DNA from: Maribacter huludaoensis
GTDB lineage: Bacteria; Bacteroidota; Bacteroidia; Flavobacteriales; Flavobacteriaceae
Assembly: GCF_029350945.1 (NCBI RefSeq)
Contig: NZ_JARKMS010000001.1
Span: 896,313 to 960,312 of the forward strand
Length of the DNA stretch: 64,000 bases
Direction of reading: 5' to 3'
The notes under the pieces were generated by a model. That model searched no databases and had not been told where the DNA came from. It worked only from the letters and a program-made list of their open reading frames with translations. Below, piece by piece: positions 9,792 to 19,988 of this stretch. Every line of letters begins with the position of its first letter. Position 1 is the first letter of the stretch. The translations under genes and the position numbers were made by a program.

Positions 9792-12080
9792 ATGAACAAA
9801 TATATAATAGTAATACTAATGACTTTGCTGTCTGGACTTGTTTTTTCGCAAGAGAAAGTAGAAGGTGTAGTGCTGGATTCTGAAGGCGCAAATGCCTTGG
9901 GTCTCTCAGGGGCAAATGTTTACTGGCAAGATTCTCAAACGGGAGTAGTGACAGATTTCGATGGTAATTTTTCCATTCCATATCTGAAAGAGTTCAATAA
10001 ATTGATCATTAGTTATGTTGGTTTTGAGTCTGATACGTTAACCATTAACGAACCTAAAACAATACGGGTTAGTCTAAAGCCATCTAATGAATTAGATGAG
10101 GTTGTTGTTCAGCAGCAAAGAGATGCTATACAAAAAACGTATTTCAATCCGCAGAACGTGATTACGGTAAACAGTGATGAGTTGTTAAAAGCCGCTTGCT
10201 GTAATCTGGCGGAAAGTTTTGAAACCAATCCGGCAATTGATGTAAATCTTTCTGATGGATTAACGGGAACCAAGCAAATTCAAATGTTAGGATTAACGAG
10301 TCCGTATTTATTAATAACTCAAGAAAACATTCCTATGGTTCGTGGGGCATCACAGGCATACGGATTAACATTTACACCTGGTACTTGGATAGAGAGTATT
10401 CAAATTACCAAAGGTGCAGGTAGTGTGGTCAATGGTTACGAAAGTATTTCAGGTCAAATTAATACCGAGTTGGTAAAGCCGTTAACCGATAATGCAGTTT
10501 TTGTAAATGGTTATGCCAACCAAAACGGGCGTTATGAGTTGAATACACATTTCAACAGAAAGCTAACGGATAAGTGGAGTACAGGTTTATATATACATGG
10601 AAATAAGCGTACTCAAAAAGAAGATGGTAATGATGACGGTTTTTTAGATGCACCTTTAGCAGATCAGATTAATGTCATGAACCGTTGGCAATATCAAGAT
10701 GCGGAAAAAGGATTTGTCAGCTTTTTTAACGTTCGTTTTTTAAATGATGAAAAACAAGTGGGGCAAGTAGATTTTAATCCTGATACAGATAGAGTAGATG
10801 GAGGTAATAGGTCACGGAGCGGAGCCGAAGTTCCTGCACTGAGCGGAGCCGAAGTGTGGGGAAGCGAAATTAACACCCGTCGTTTTGATACTTCTTTAAA
10901 ACTCGGCTATGTTTTTCCAGAATTGCCCTTTCAAAGTTTAGGGTTTCAAACGTCTTATAGCTTACATAAGCAGGACTCTTATTTCGGATTTAGAACCTAT
11001 GATATCAATCACGAGAGCCTTTATAGCAACTTAATATTTAATTCCATTATTGGAGATACCAGAAATAAATTTAAAACCGGAATCACCTTTGCTTATGATG
11101 GTTATGATGAAATGGTGACAACTACAGATTATTCTCGTGTAGATAATTCCGTTGGTGCTTTTTTTGAATACAGCTATGAAAATCTGGAAAAAGTGAGTCT
11201 CACCGCTGGTTTACGGGTAGATAATCATAATAGATTGGGAACTTTTGTAACACCAAGATTCCATATTAGATATACCCCTTGGGAAAAGGGAAGCTTACGA
11301 GGTTCGTTTGGTAGAGGTAAAAGAGCTGCCAATATTTTTGCCGAAAATCAGCAATCGTTCGCCTCTGCTAGGCAAATTAATATTGCAGGTTCGGGTGGTG
11401 ATGTGTATGGTTTAGAGCCAGAAGATGCATGGAATTATGGAGTTAGCTTTCTACAAGGATTTAATTTCTTCAACAGAAAGGGAGATATTTCTTTAGATTA
11501 TTACATCACTGATTTTGAAAACCAAGTGGTGGTGGATTGGGAAAATCCGCAAGAAGTTTCTTTTTATAATTTGGAAGGAGAGAGTAGTGCTAAAAGTTTT
11601 CAAGTAGAATTAAATTATGAGCTTTTGACCCGTCTTAATTTTAGAACATCGTATAAGTTTTATGATGTATCTACGGATTATAAAAGCGGAAATCTACAGA
11701 AACCATTACAAGCACAACATCGATTTTTTGTTAATTTAGGGTATGAGACCGAGGCTAAGGATAATGGTGCGCAATGGAAATTTGATTATACCCTTCATAG
11801 TTTTGGAGAAGCGCGGTTGCCAGACACTAGTGCTAACCCGGTGGAATACCAATTACCTGCTTTTTCCCCAACATATAATCTAATGAATGCTCAAGTGACA
11901 AAAGTATTCTCTAATTCATTTGAAGTGTATTTGGGTGGTGAAAACCTTTCGGATGTGCAGCAAATTAATCCTGTATTGGGCGCTGATAACCCTTTTGGTC
12001 CCAATTTTGATACAACAATAGTGTATGCGCCAATAATGGGTAGAATGTTCTATGGCGGATTCCGATTTAAAATTTTATAA
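9792..12080 (+). CDS. TonB-dependent outer-membrane receptor, copper-island member
   Basis: A 762-residue protein with signal peptide (to about VFSQ, 19), a carboxypeptidase-regulatory-like beta domain (about 23-95), a plug domain (about 110-230) and a 22-strand-type barrel ending in FYGGFRFKIL with an aromatic-rich final strand. It begins 16 bp after copA and is followed after 21 bp by an HMA protein. A substrate that is a copper or other metal complex is inferred from context only. Its barrel contains an in-frame 24-bp-period insertion (10813-10855) encoding SGAEVPAL/SGAEVWGS, derived from a Flavobacteria-type intergenic repeat. The frame is intact. Confidence 0.9.
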   Translation: MNKYIIVILMTLLSGLVFSQEKVEGVVLDSEGANALGLSGANVYWQDSQTGVVTDFDGNFSIPYLKEFNKLIISYVGFESDTLTINEPKTIRVSLKPSNELDEVVVQQQRDAIQKTYFNPQNVITVNSDELLKAACCNLAESFETNPAIDVNLSDGLTGTKQIQMLGLTSPYLLITQENIPMVRGASQAYGLTFTPGTWIESIQITKGAGSVVNGYESISGQINTELVKPLTDNAVFVNGYANQNGRYELNTHFNRKLTDKWSTGLYIHGNKRTQKEDGNDDGFLDAPLADQINVMNRWQYQDAEKGFVSFFNVRFLNDEKQVGQVDFNPDTDRVDGGNRSRSGAEVPALSGAEVWGSEINTRRFDTSLKLGYVFPELPFQSLGFQTSYSLHKQDSYFGFRTYDINHESLYSNLIFNSIIGDTRNKFKTGITFAYDGYDEMVTTTDYSRVDNSVGAFFEYSYENLEKVSLTAGLRVDNHNRLGTFVTPRFHIRYTPWEKGSLRGSFGRGKRAANIFAENQQSFASARQINIAGSGGDVYGLEPEDAWNYGVSFLQGFNFFNRKGDISLDYYITDFENQVVVDWENPQEVSFYNLEGESSAKSFQVELNYELLTRLNFRTSYKFYDVSTDYKSGNLQKPLQAQHRFFVNLGYETEAKDNGAQWKFDYTLHSFGEARLPDTSANPVEYQLPAFSPTYNLMNAQVTKVFSNSFEVYLGGENLSDVQQINPVLGADNPFGPNFDTTIVYAPIMGRMFYGGFRFKIL
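10813..10855 (+). repeat. Two in-frame copies of a 19-bp repeat inside the TonB receptor
   Basis: cacggagcggagccgaagt (10813-10831) and cactgagcggagccgaagt (10837-10855) differ at one base and are 24 bp apart. They resemble the ctgagcggagtcgaag motif that I recall as a frequent intergenic repeat in Flavobacteria. Being a multiple of three, they add SGAEV-type peptides without breaking the frame. Confidence 0.8.
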
Positions 12081-12101
12081 ATAACAAATACAATAATACC
12101 T

Positions 12102-12464
12102 ATGAAAACAACAATTTTATCAGTGGCAATAATGTTGATTGCAGTATTGACCTATGCTCAAGACAAGAACAAAAAAATGACTTTTGACGTAAATGGTAGA
12201 TGTGCCATGTGTAAAGAGCGCATAGAGGAAGCTGCATTAAATGTAAAAGGCGTGAAATATGCCAATTGGAGTATACCTACACATCAGTTAGATGTAATTA
12301 TGGATGAACGTAAAACCGATGCTATGAAAATAAAAACAGCAATTGTAGCCGTAGGTCATGATACCAAAGAATTAAAAGCTACAGAAGAAGCTTATAATAG
12401 TGTGCACCCTTGTTGTAGATATAGGGAAGATAATTCTGATGACGGTCAACATCATGATAATTAA
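12102..12464 (+). CDS. Secreted heavy-metal-associated (HMA) domain protein
   Basis: A 120-residue protein with a signal peptide (about 1-20, LTYAQ) and an HMA fold with the metal-binding pair CAMC (Cys34, Cys37) in FDVNGRCAMCKERIE. It has a His/Asp-rich tail including HPCCRY and GQHHDN. It likely binds Cu(I) in the periplasm and may hand it to, or take it from, the neighbouring ATPase and receptor. It is the last gene of the copper island, 21 bp after the TonB receptor. Confidence 0.9.
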   Translation: MKTTILSVAIMLIAVLTYAQDKNKKMTFDVNGRCAMCKERIEEAALNVKGVKYANWSIPTHQLDVIMDERKTDAMKIKTAIVAVGHDTKELKATEEAYNSVHPCCRYREDNSDDGQHHDN

Positions 12465-12596
12465 TTAAGTGTTGGTGCAGCGTGTAATTCTAAAAAAGAA
12501 GAAGATCGTGTTTTAGTTAATCTTTTGCCAACAAAATATTCACGGATCAAAATCTGAAATACATTAGCTATAGATTTATTTTAAAATTCTATACCA

Positions 12597-12695
12597 ATGG
12601 CACAAGCAAAATCAGCAGGGAAACCAGCTGCAAAGCCTGCACCGGCAAAAGCTGGTAAAAAGGCCGCCCCAAAAGCTGCTCCTAGAAAGAAGTAG
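12597..12695 (+). CDS. 32-residue Lys/Ala/Pro-rich basic peptide
   Basis: An ATG at 12597 opens a 33-codon frame ending in TAG: MAQAKSAGKPAAKPAP followed by AKAGKKAAPKAAPRKK. It has about ten Lys/Arg, no acidic residues and no hydrophobic core. The composition resembles histone H1-like or AlgP-like tails that bind DNA or RNA. Support for a real gene: an isolated ORF with highly biased composition, a 132-bp leader and a good terminator 42 bp downstream. It could instead be the visible part of an sRNA. Confidence 0.6.
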   Translation: MAQAKSAGKPAAKPAPAKAGKKAAPKAAPRKK

Positions 12696-12736
12696 TCTAG
12701 TTATTGCCTTTAGAAGGCGATACTGTTTGGACGATA

Positions 12737-12772
12737 AAACCACCTTTTGTAAATAAAGAAGGTGGTTTTTTT
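12737..12772 (+). terminator. Terminator of the 32-residue peptide gene
   Basis: Stem aaaccacctt / aaggtggttt with an AT loop, followed by a T-run (12764-12772). It faces the groEL terminator 12 bp further on. Confidence 0.85.
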
Positions 12773-12780
12773 ATTGATAT

Positions 12781-12823
12781 AAGTATAAAAAAAGCTGCAC
12801 TTGAAATTTTCAAGTGCAGCTTT
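12781..12823 (-). terminator. Terminator of groES-groEL
   Basis: Stem aaagctgcacttgaa / ttcaagtgcagcttt (12791-12823), about 15 bp. On the minus strand it runs into a T-run, read as the A-run 12787-12793 on plus. It lies downstream of the groEL stop at 12877. Confidence 0.88.
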
Positions 12824-12876
12824 AAATTTAATGTACGTCCGCAAACAAGCTAATAATTGCTTGTGGCGGCTCGCCA

Positions 12877-14574
<1,698 letters not shown>

Positions 14575-14627
14575 TTAAATAAAAATTTAAGGGCCAATAG
14601 CTTAAAGCCAATAGCCGATTGCTAGTT

Positions 14628-14906
14628 TTAGATAATAGCAAGAATATCACTTTCTCTCATCATCAAGTAATCTGTACCTTCCAATTTCAGTTCAGTACCG
14701 GCATACTTTCCATAAAGAACCGTATCGCCAACTTTAACGGTAACACTGTCATCTTTTGTACCAGGACCCACGGCAACAACTTTGCCCTTCTGTGGTTTCT
14801 CTTTTGCGGTATCAGGAATGTAAAGTCCGGATGCAGTTTTAGTTTCAGCTGCCATTGGCTCGATAAGAACTCGGTCTGCCAATGGTTTGATGTTAACTTT
14901 AGCCAT
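14628..14906 (-). CDS. groS: Co-chaperonin GroES
   Basis: A 92-residue protein with the GroES pattern [16 protein letters not shown], the mobile loop ([12 protein letters not shown]) and the roof-loop region GPGTKDD, ending MRESDILAI. It caps the GroEL chamber and comes first in the groES-groEL operon, transcribed leftward to the terminator near 12.8 kb. Confidence 0.98.
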   Translation of the reverse strand: MAKVNIKPLADRVLIEPMAAETKTASGLYIPDTAKEKPQKGKVVAVGPGTKDDSVTVKVGDTVLYGKYAGTELKLEGTDYLMMRESDILAII

Positions 14907-14955
14907 AATTATTAATTTTTAAAATTGATTTTTAGTTTCGTGGATTAACTAAAGG

Positions 14956-14988
14956 CAGAAATTATGCCATTGCCTATTTACTGACAAA
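14956..14988 (-). promoter_or_regulatory. Candidate groES promoter
   Basis: Read on the minus strand, TTTG (14985-14988) is followed after 20 bases by TAATTTCTG (14956-14964). This is close to the Bacteroidota sigma-A consensus TTTG-N19-TAnnTTTG, with mismatches in the -7 element. It sits 50 bp upstream of the groES ATG. No CIRCE element was seen. Confidence 0.35.
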
Positions 14989-14994
14989 TTGTAA

Positions 14995-15027
14995 ACAAAA
15001 AATGCCAGCTTATGACAAGCTGGCATT
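14995..15027 (-). terminator. Terminator of the secG operon
   Basis: An 11-bp perfect stem (aatgccagctt / aagctggcatt, 15001-15027) with a 5-base loop. On the minus strand it is followed by a T-rich tail. It comes 23 bp after the secG stop. Confidence 0.88.
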
Positions 15028-15050
15028 TAAAATATTTTGTGGTCGTAATG

Positions 15051-15410
15051 TTATAAACTATCAGACGGTGTAGTCTCATTGGTTACAGGTGGCGTAACTG
15101 TTTCTGGCAGTGCTTCTGGCACTACGGTCTCAATATCGTCCCCTTGTAATAATTTAGAATCCGTATCGCCAAAGTTACCTTTAAGGGCAACGTTAGAAGC
15201 TAAGATTAAAACTATTAGCAATCCTGCCAAAGTCCATGTACTTTTATCTAAAAAGTCACCTGTTTTTTTTACTCCTCCAACAACTTGGTTGCCTCCTCCG
15301 CCAAAAGAAGAAGAAAGTCCGCCACCTTTTGGGTTCTGTACCATGATCACTAATACTAACAATAAGCAAACAACAATGATAAGTATTAGGAAAATTGAAA
15401 ATGTACTCAT
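15051..15410 (-). CDS. secG: Preprotein translocase subunit SecG
   Basis: A 119-residue protein with two membrane helices (about 5-23 and 55-75) and the SecG signature VIMVQNPKGGGLSSSFGGGG between them, followed by a Thr/Pro/Glu-rich tail. SecG assists SecYE in protein export. It is the last gene of a five-gene minus-strand operon and starts 6 bp after the preceding gene. Confidence 0.95.
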   Translation of the reverse strand: MSTFSIFLILIIVVCLLLVLVIMVQNPKGGGLSSSFGGGGNQVVGGVKKTGDFLDKSTWTLAGLLIVLILASNVALKGNFGDTDSKLLQGDDIETVVPEALPETVTPPVTNETTPSDSL

Positions 15411-15416
15411 TCTAAA

Positions 15417-16538
15417 TTATTTATTATCTTTTCGTAATTTTTCTACCGTCTTAATTCGGTCTGCAAAGAAACTACTTTTTTCTGGATATTTCAAACTTAA
15501 AATTTTGTAAGCTTGAATTGCATTTTTATACTTTTTTTGTTCTAGGTAAACCCTTGCTAAAGTCTCTGTCATAAGCTCATTATGGTCAATTTTAGAAGAG
15601 CTGGAAATATCTATGGTCGTACTCTGTTCGGTAGGGACAATTTTTGGGTTTGAAGCTATGAACTTGTCTATACGATCGTATTTCTTTTTAATGGCTTCGC
15701 TTTTGACCTTGGGTTTTCTTATAGGTTTTGGGGTAACTTTTTGTTTCTCTACCTTTTGTATAGTCTTTTCAATTTTGCTTTCTTTTACCTCTACTTGCGC
15801 TTCGGTAATTTCATCTGGGTTATTCTCAGCTACAACTTCTTCAGATTTTTCTAATGGTTTTTTTGAAGCTAGGCTTAACCATTCAGAAAAAGAATATTTT
15901 TCTTTGGCATCGAAAGTTAGCGGTTTGCCTATATCCAAAGCATCTTCCTCTTCGGTATTGTCAGGATTTTTAGATTGAAAAAGTGCTGGGTCTAAAATTT
16001 TATCGGCATCTTCTTCATTTTGTGGCAATGGTTTATCTTCAGAAGTAATAATTAATGAGGCAGTGGACGCTGCGGCAATAATTTCAGGTGCATTGGTTTC
16101 TGTAGCTTCAATTTCGACTTCAACTTCTTCTGTAGCTTCGTCAGGTATATGTGACTCTTCTATTGTGTTGGGAGCATCCTCGTTTACAACAGTTTCAATT
16201 TCCTCTGTAGCAAGTGCGTTTTCTACCTCTTCTATTGGTTCTACTTTTTTATTTTCTTCTATTTCTGAAATAATAGTTTCCGAAACATTGGATTGTAGAA
16301 AGTCTTTAGAGGTAATAAATTCAAAAAGGACATCTCTATCGGTAGTATATGCCGCAGTTACCTTAAGTGCTTTGTTATACTTGTAGCTGTTTAAATTTTT
16401 TAATCCTTTTAAGTGTAGCGCTCGTGCAGCTTGAAAGTAAGGATACTCATCAATAATATCTTCTAAATGTTTGGTATGTATAGGTTCTACCACTTTGGTA
16501 GGGTGTTCTAGAAAATATGTAAAGTCCTTAACGTTCAT
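15417..16538 (-). CDS. Repeat (TPR-like) protein of unknown function
   Basis: A 373-residue protein with no signal peptide. The N-terminal 100 residues are helical and conserved-looking (EYPYFQAARALHLKGL). The middle (about 105-290) is highly acidic, low-complexity and Glu/Ser/Lys-rich. The C-terminal 60 residues form a TPR-like helix pair (ETLARVYLEQKKYKNAIQAY then LSLKYPEKSSFFADRI). I do not recognise a named family. It lies between lptE and secG with 4- and 6-bp gaps, so an envelope-related role is possible; the sequence does not show which. Confidence 0.8.
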   Translation of the reverse strand: MNVKDFTYFLEHPTKVVEPIHTKHLEDIIDEYPYFQAARALHLKGLKNLNSYKYNKALKVTAAYTTDRDVLFEFITSKDFLQSNVSETIISEIEENKKVEPIEEVENALATEEIETVVNEDAPNTIEESHIPDEATEEVEVEIEATETNAPEIIAAASTASLIITSEDKPLPQNEEDADKILDPALFQSKNPDNTEEEDALDIGKPLTFDAKEKYSFSEWLSLASKKPLEKSEEVVAENNPDEITEAQVEVKESKIEKTIQKVEKQKVTPKPIRKPKVKSEAIKKKYDRIDKFIASNPKIVPTEQSTTIDISSSSKIDHNELMTETLARVYLEQKKYKNAIQAYKILSLKYPEKSSFFADRIKTVEKLRKDNK

Positions 16539-16542
16539 GTTC

Positions 16543-17064
16543 TTACCAATCTGCTAATGAGGCGTTAAAAATATCTTGTGTCAATCGTTCAAAAATGATT
16601 TCGTGGGCTTCGCTCTTAATACTGGCTAATTGCGTGTCTGCCGGGTAATCATAAAAAAAAGAAAAACTTTGGTCAAAAGCGGCATCTTCTTTTAATTGAT
16701 TATAAAAACGCACTTTAACCCTCACGGAAAGTCTGTTTTGAGCGGCCGTTTGGGCTGCTGTTGCAGACATTGGGGAAATTTTATATTCGGTAATTTCACC
16801 TTCGTACAATAAATCTGGGTTGCCGGTACTGATCAGGTCTAAACTGGTTTGGTTTTGAATCCTATCTTGTAACGCCAACGTAAAGTCTCTATCTACACCA
16901 GGTTCAAATGTTGAGCCTGGACTTTGGGTTGCGTAATTTTGAAAATAATTTACTTTAAAAGTTTTTGCCTCACCTACATTGCCACCGGTAAAATTGTACA
17001 CACCGCAACTAAATAAAAGAATTACGGGTAGTATATAAAGAATAGTTTTTTTTAGGTATTTCAT
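16543..17064 (-). CDS. lptE: LPS-assembly lipoprotein LptE
   Basis: A 173-residue lipoprotein: MKYLKKTILYILPVILLFSC with the lipid cysteine at 20, then GVYNFTGG and a domain with VNYFQNYA, LALQDRIQNQTSL and YEGEITEYKISP, as in Bacteroidota LptE. LptE plugs the LptD barrel that places LPS in the outer membrane. A start at 17079 (MNLISM-) is also possible; 17064 gives the cleaner signal peptide. It sits between the sigma-54 activator and the repeat protein in the operon. Confidence 0.88.
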   Translation of the reverse strand: MKYLKKTILYILPVILLFSCGVYNFTGGNVGEAKTFKVNYFQNYATQSPGSTFEPGVDRDFTLALQDRIQNQTSLDLISTGNPDLLYEGEITEYKISPMSATAAQTAAQNRLSVRVKVRFYNQLKEDAAFDQSFSFFYDYPADTQLASIKSEAHEIIFERLTQDIFNASLADW

Positions 17065-17085
17065 GGAAATGAGATTCATTTTGTA

Positions 17086-18378
17086 TTAAAGATCGTACTG
17101 CTTAATTTTTCGGTATAGTGTTCGTTCGGAAATGCCTAGCTCTGTTGCTGCGGCCTTTCTTTTTCCACGGTTACGTTCTAAAGATTTTTTGATCAATTCT
17201 ACTTCTTTCTCTTGTAAAGATAGGGTTTCTTCCTCTTGAATTTCTTCGGCAAAATGATACTTGTCTTCGTAGGATTCTTGAATTACAGAAGGTTCTTCCT
17301 GTTTTGGTTCTGGCAGGTGTAAAAGGCTAAGTGAAGATTCTTCTTGAGTATCATGTTCAATATCAACGTCTTCTTCGTCATCGTTACCGTAAATTTTACG
17401 AATCAGGTTTTCATTGTCTTTTTGAACCTTTTCAGAATCGTTGTTTTTTAAAAGCTCCATCGTCAACTTTTTAAGGTCGTTGAGGTCGCCTTTCATATCA
17501 AAAAGTACTTTGTACAGTATTTCTCTTTCGTTACTAAAATCGCTTTCAGATTTTGTGTTAGAGACTACCGCAGGTAAGTTACTTGTAGTGTTGTGGGGCA
17601 AGTAGCCATTTAAAGTAGCAGCGTTAATTGCTCTGTTTTCTTCCAGTACGGAAACCTGTTCAGCTATATTTCTTAACTGACGTATGTTGCCAGGCCATCT
17701 GTATTTTGTCAATAAAGACACGGCATGCTCATCTAATCTTATAGTTGGCATCTTGTATTTCTGACTAAAGTCAGATGCAAATTTTCTGAACAATAAATGA
17801 ATATCTCCTTGACGTTCGCGTAGTGGTGGTATGTTGATTTCAACCGTACTTAATCGATAGTACAGGTCTTCTCGAAAACGTTCTTTCTTTATCGCTTCGA
17901 ACATATTTACATTTGTTGCCGCAACAATACGTACATCTGTTTTTTGAACTTGAGAAGAACCAACTTTTAAGAATTCACCATTCTCCAATACACGTAGTAA
18001 ACGAACCTGTGTGGTTAAAGGTAGCTCGCCAACCTCATCTAAAAAAATGGTACCACCATCGGCAACTTCAAAATAGCCGCTTCTGGTTTGCGTAGCACCT
18101 GTAAAAGCGCCCTTTTCATGGCCAAATAGTTCACTGTCAATGGTGCCTTCCGGTATGGCGCCACAGTTTACCGCAATATATTTTGCATGTTTTCTATGGG
18201 AAAGCGAATGAATAATTTTTGGGATCGATTCTTTACCTACACCACTTTCACCTGTTACCAAAACAGAAATATCTGTTGCGGCAACCTGCATTGCTTTTTC
18301 CAGTGCACGATTCAGTTTGGGGTCTTGCCCAATAATTTCAAAACGTTGTTTTATGCTTTGTATGCTTTCCATATACAA
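17086..18378 (-). CDS. Sigma-54-dependent activator without a receiver domain
   Basis: A 430-residue AAA+ enhancer-binding protein. It has Walker A GESGVGKE (43-50), the sigma-54-contacting GAFTGA loop, Walker B IFLDEVGEL and the arginine-finger region FREDLYYRLS. A Fis-type helix-turn-helix ends the protein (LERNRGKRKAAATELGISER). There is no N-terminal receiver or GAF domain, so control must come from elsewhere. An acidic linker (about 330-395) separates the ATPase from the HTH. It begins 13 bp after miaB and is followed closely by lptE. A second start at Met3 is equally possible. Confidence 0.93.
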   Translation of the reverse strand: MYMESIQSIKQRFEIIGQDPKLNRALEKAMQVAATDISVLVTGESGVGKESIPKIIHSLSHRKHAKYIAVNCGAIPEGTIDSELFGHEKGAFTGATQTRSGYFEVADGGTIFLDEVGELPLTTQVRLLRVLENGEFLKVGSSQVQKTDVRIVAATNVNMFEAIKKERFREDLYYRLSTVEINIPPLRERQGDIHLLFRKFASDFSQKYKMPTIRLDEHAVSLLTKYRWPGNIRQLRNIAEQVSVLEENRAINAATLNGYLPHNTTSNLPAVVSNTKSESDFSNEREILYKVLFDMKGDLNDLKKLTMELLKNNDSEKVQKDNENLIRKIYGNDDEEDVDIEHDTQEESSLSLLHLPEPKQEEPSVIQESYEDKYHFAEEIQEEETLSLQEKEVELIKKSLERNRGKRKAAATELGISERTLYRKIKQYDL

Positions 18379-18391
18379 TGGCTACTAAAAG

Positions 18392-19837
18392 TTAATTGTT
18401 GTCAGAATACCCAACAGCAACACCTTTTAAGGTTGCTGAAGTGCAATCATTGATTTGAACATTTACAAAATCCCCAATTTTGTAGTTTTCCTTAGGGAAA
18501 ACAACCACGGTGCTTTGAGAGTTTCTGCCCATCCACTCGTTTTCAGATTTTTTAGAAGTTCCTTCGATCAAAACTTCTTGGATTTTGCCTACGTGCTTTT
18601 CCGTTCTAAATTGACAGTGGCTTCTTTGTAGGGCTATAATTTCAGAAAGACGTCTCTTTTTTATAGGTTCAGGAACATCGTCTTCCATTTTTCTGCCGGC
18701 CAAGGTCCCTGGTCTTTCAGAGTAGGCGTACATGTAACCAAAATCATATTTTACATATTCAAGTGCTTTTAAGGTATCTGCATGGTCTTCTTCTGTTTCC
18801 GTTGGAAAACCGCTAATGATATCTTGAGAAATAGCACAATCAGGAATAATTTTTCTAATATTATCTATGAGTTCAAAATACTCTTCAATGGTGTGTAAGC
18901 GGTTCATTTCCTTTAAAATACGGTTGCTACCGCTTTGTACGGGTAAATGAATATGGTTGCAGATGTTTTTATGTTCTGCCATGGTCCTGATTACGTCCAG
19001 GGTCATGTCCTGAGGGTTCGAAGTAGAAAAACGAATGCGCATCTTTGGGTTTGCCAATGCCACCATGTCCAACAGTTTAGAGAAATTGGTAGCGGTAGCT
19101 TTTTGCATTTCAGATGCGTTTTCAAAATTTTTCTTGAGCCCGCCGCCATACCATAAATAACTATCTACATTTTGGCCAAGTAACGTAATTTCTTTAAAGC
19201 CCTTTTGCGAAAGCTCTTGTATTTCGGCAAGAATAGATTGTGGGTCTCTACTTCTTTCCCTACCTCTGGTAAATGGTACTACGCAAAAGGTACACATATT
19301 GTCGCATCCTCTGGTAATGGATACAAAAGCCGTTACACCGTTGGTGTTTAATCTAACCGGTGCAATATCGCCATAAGTTTCATCTTTGGATAGAATTACG
19401 TTTACGGCATCTCTTCCTGAATCTACTTCTTTAATTAGGTTGGGTAAGTCTTTGTAAGCATCTGGCCCAACGACCATGTCTACAATTTTTTCCTCATCTA
19501 AAAGTTTGTCTTTTAATCTTTCTGCCATACAGCCAAGAACACCTACTTTTAAATGCGGTCTAGATTTTTTTACCTTATTATATTCGGTCAATCTTTTACG
19601 AATGGTCTGTTCCGCTTTATCTCTAATAGAACAGGTGTTTACAAGTACTAAATCTGCATTTTCTAATGTTTGGGTGGTGTTAAAACCTTCGGTTGCCAAG
19701 ATAGAGGCAACAATTTCACTATCGGCAAAATTCATTGCGCAACCATAGCTTTCTATAAAGAGGTTACGCTTGTTCGTTTCTTTTCCTTCAACTACCAAAG
19801 TTGTGCCCTGCACATTTTCGTCTATGGTTTTCTCCAT
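18392..19837 (-). CDS. miaB: tRNA-2-methylthio-N6-isopentenyladenosine synthase MiaB
   Basis: A 481-residue methylthiotransferase. The N-terminal UPF0004 domain has SYGCAMNFADSE (first auxiliary-cluster Cys33). A radical-SAM domain with GCDNMCTFCVVPFTRGRERS (CxxxCxxC) follows, then a TRAM domain at the C-terminus. It adds the methylthio group to i6A37 of tRNAs reading UNN codons, using two 4Fe-4S clusters and SAM. The start at 19837 (MEKTIDEN) is preferred; an upstream ATG at 19894 adds 19 unlikely residues. It is first in the miaB-activator-lptE-repeat protein-secG operon. Confidence 0.95.
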   Translation of the reverse strand: MEKTIDENVQGTTLVVEGKETNKRNLFIESYGCAMNFADSEIVASILATEGFNTTQTLENADLVLVNTCSIRDKAEQTIRKRLTEYNKVKKSRPHLKVGVLGCMAERLKDKLLDEEKIVDMVVGPDAYKDLPNLIKEVDSGRDAVNVILSKDETYGDIAPVRLNTNGVTAFVSITRGCDNMCTFCVVPFTRGRERSRDPQSILAEIQELSQKGFKEITLLGQNVDSYLWYGGGLKKNFENASEMQKATATNFSKLLDMVALANPKMRIRFSTSNPQDMTLDVIRTMAEHKNICNHIHLPVQSGSNRILKEMNRLHTIEEYFELIDNIRKIIPDCAISQDIISGFPTETEEDHADTLKALEYVKYDFGYMYAYSERPGTLAGRKMEDDVPEPIKKRRLSEIIALQRSHCQFRTEKHVGKIQEVLIEGTSKKSENEWMGRNSQSTVVVFPKENYKIGDFVNVQINDCTSATLKGVAVGYSDNN

Positions 19838-19988
19838 TTTTGTAATACGTTGCGTATAAAATATTTTGGAAGGCAAAGATACTATTATAATCAAAAATAT
19901 GACAAGATGACATGAATATTTAGGGTTTGTTTAGGCTTTGCACACGAAAATTATTTAGTGTTAGTACCAATTATAACCACCTCTATAC

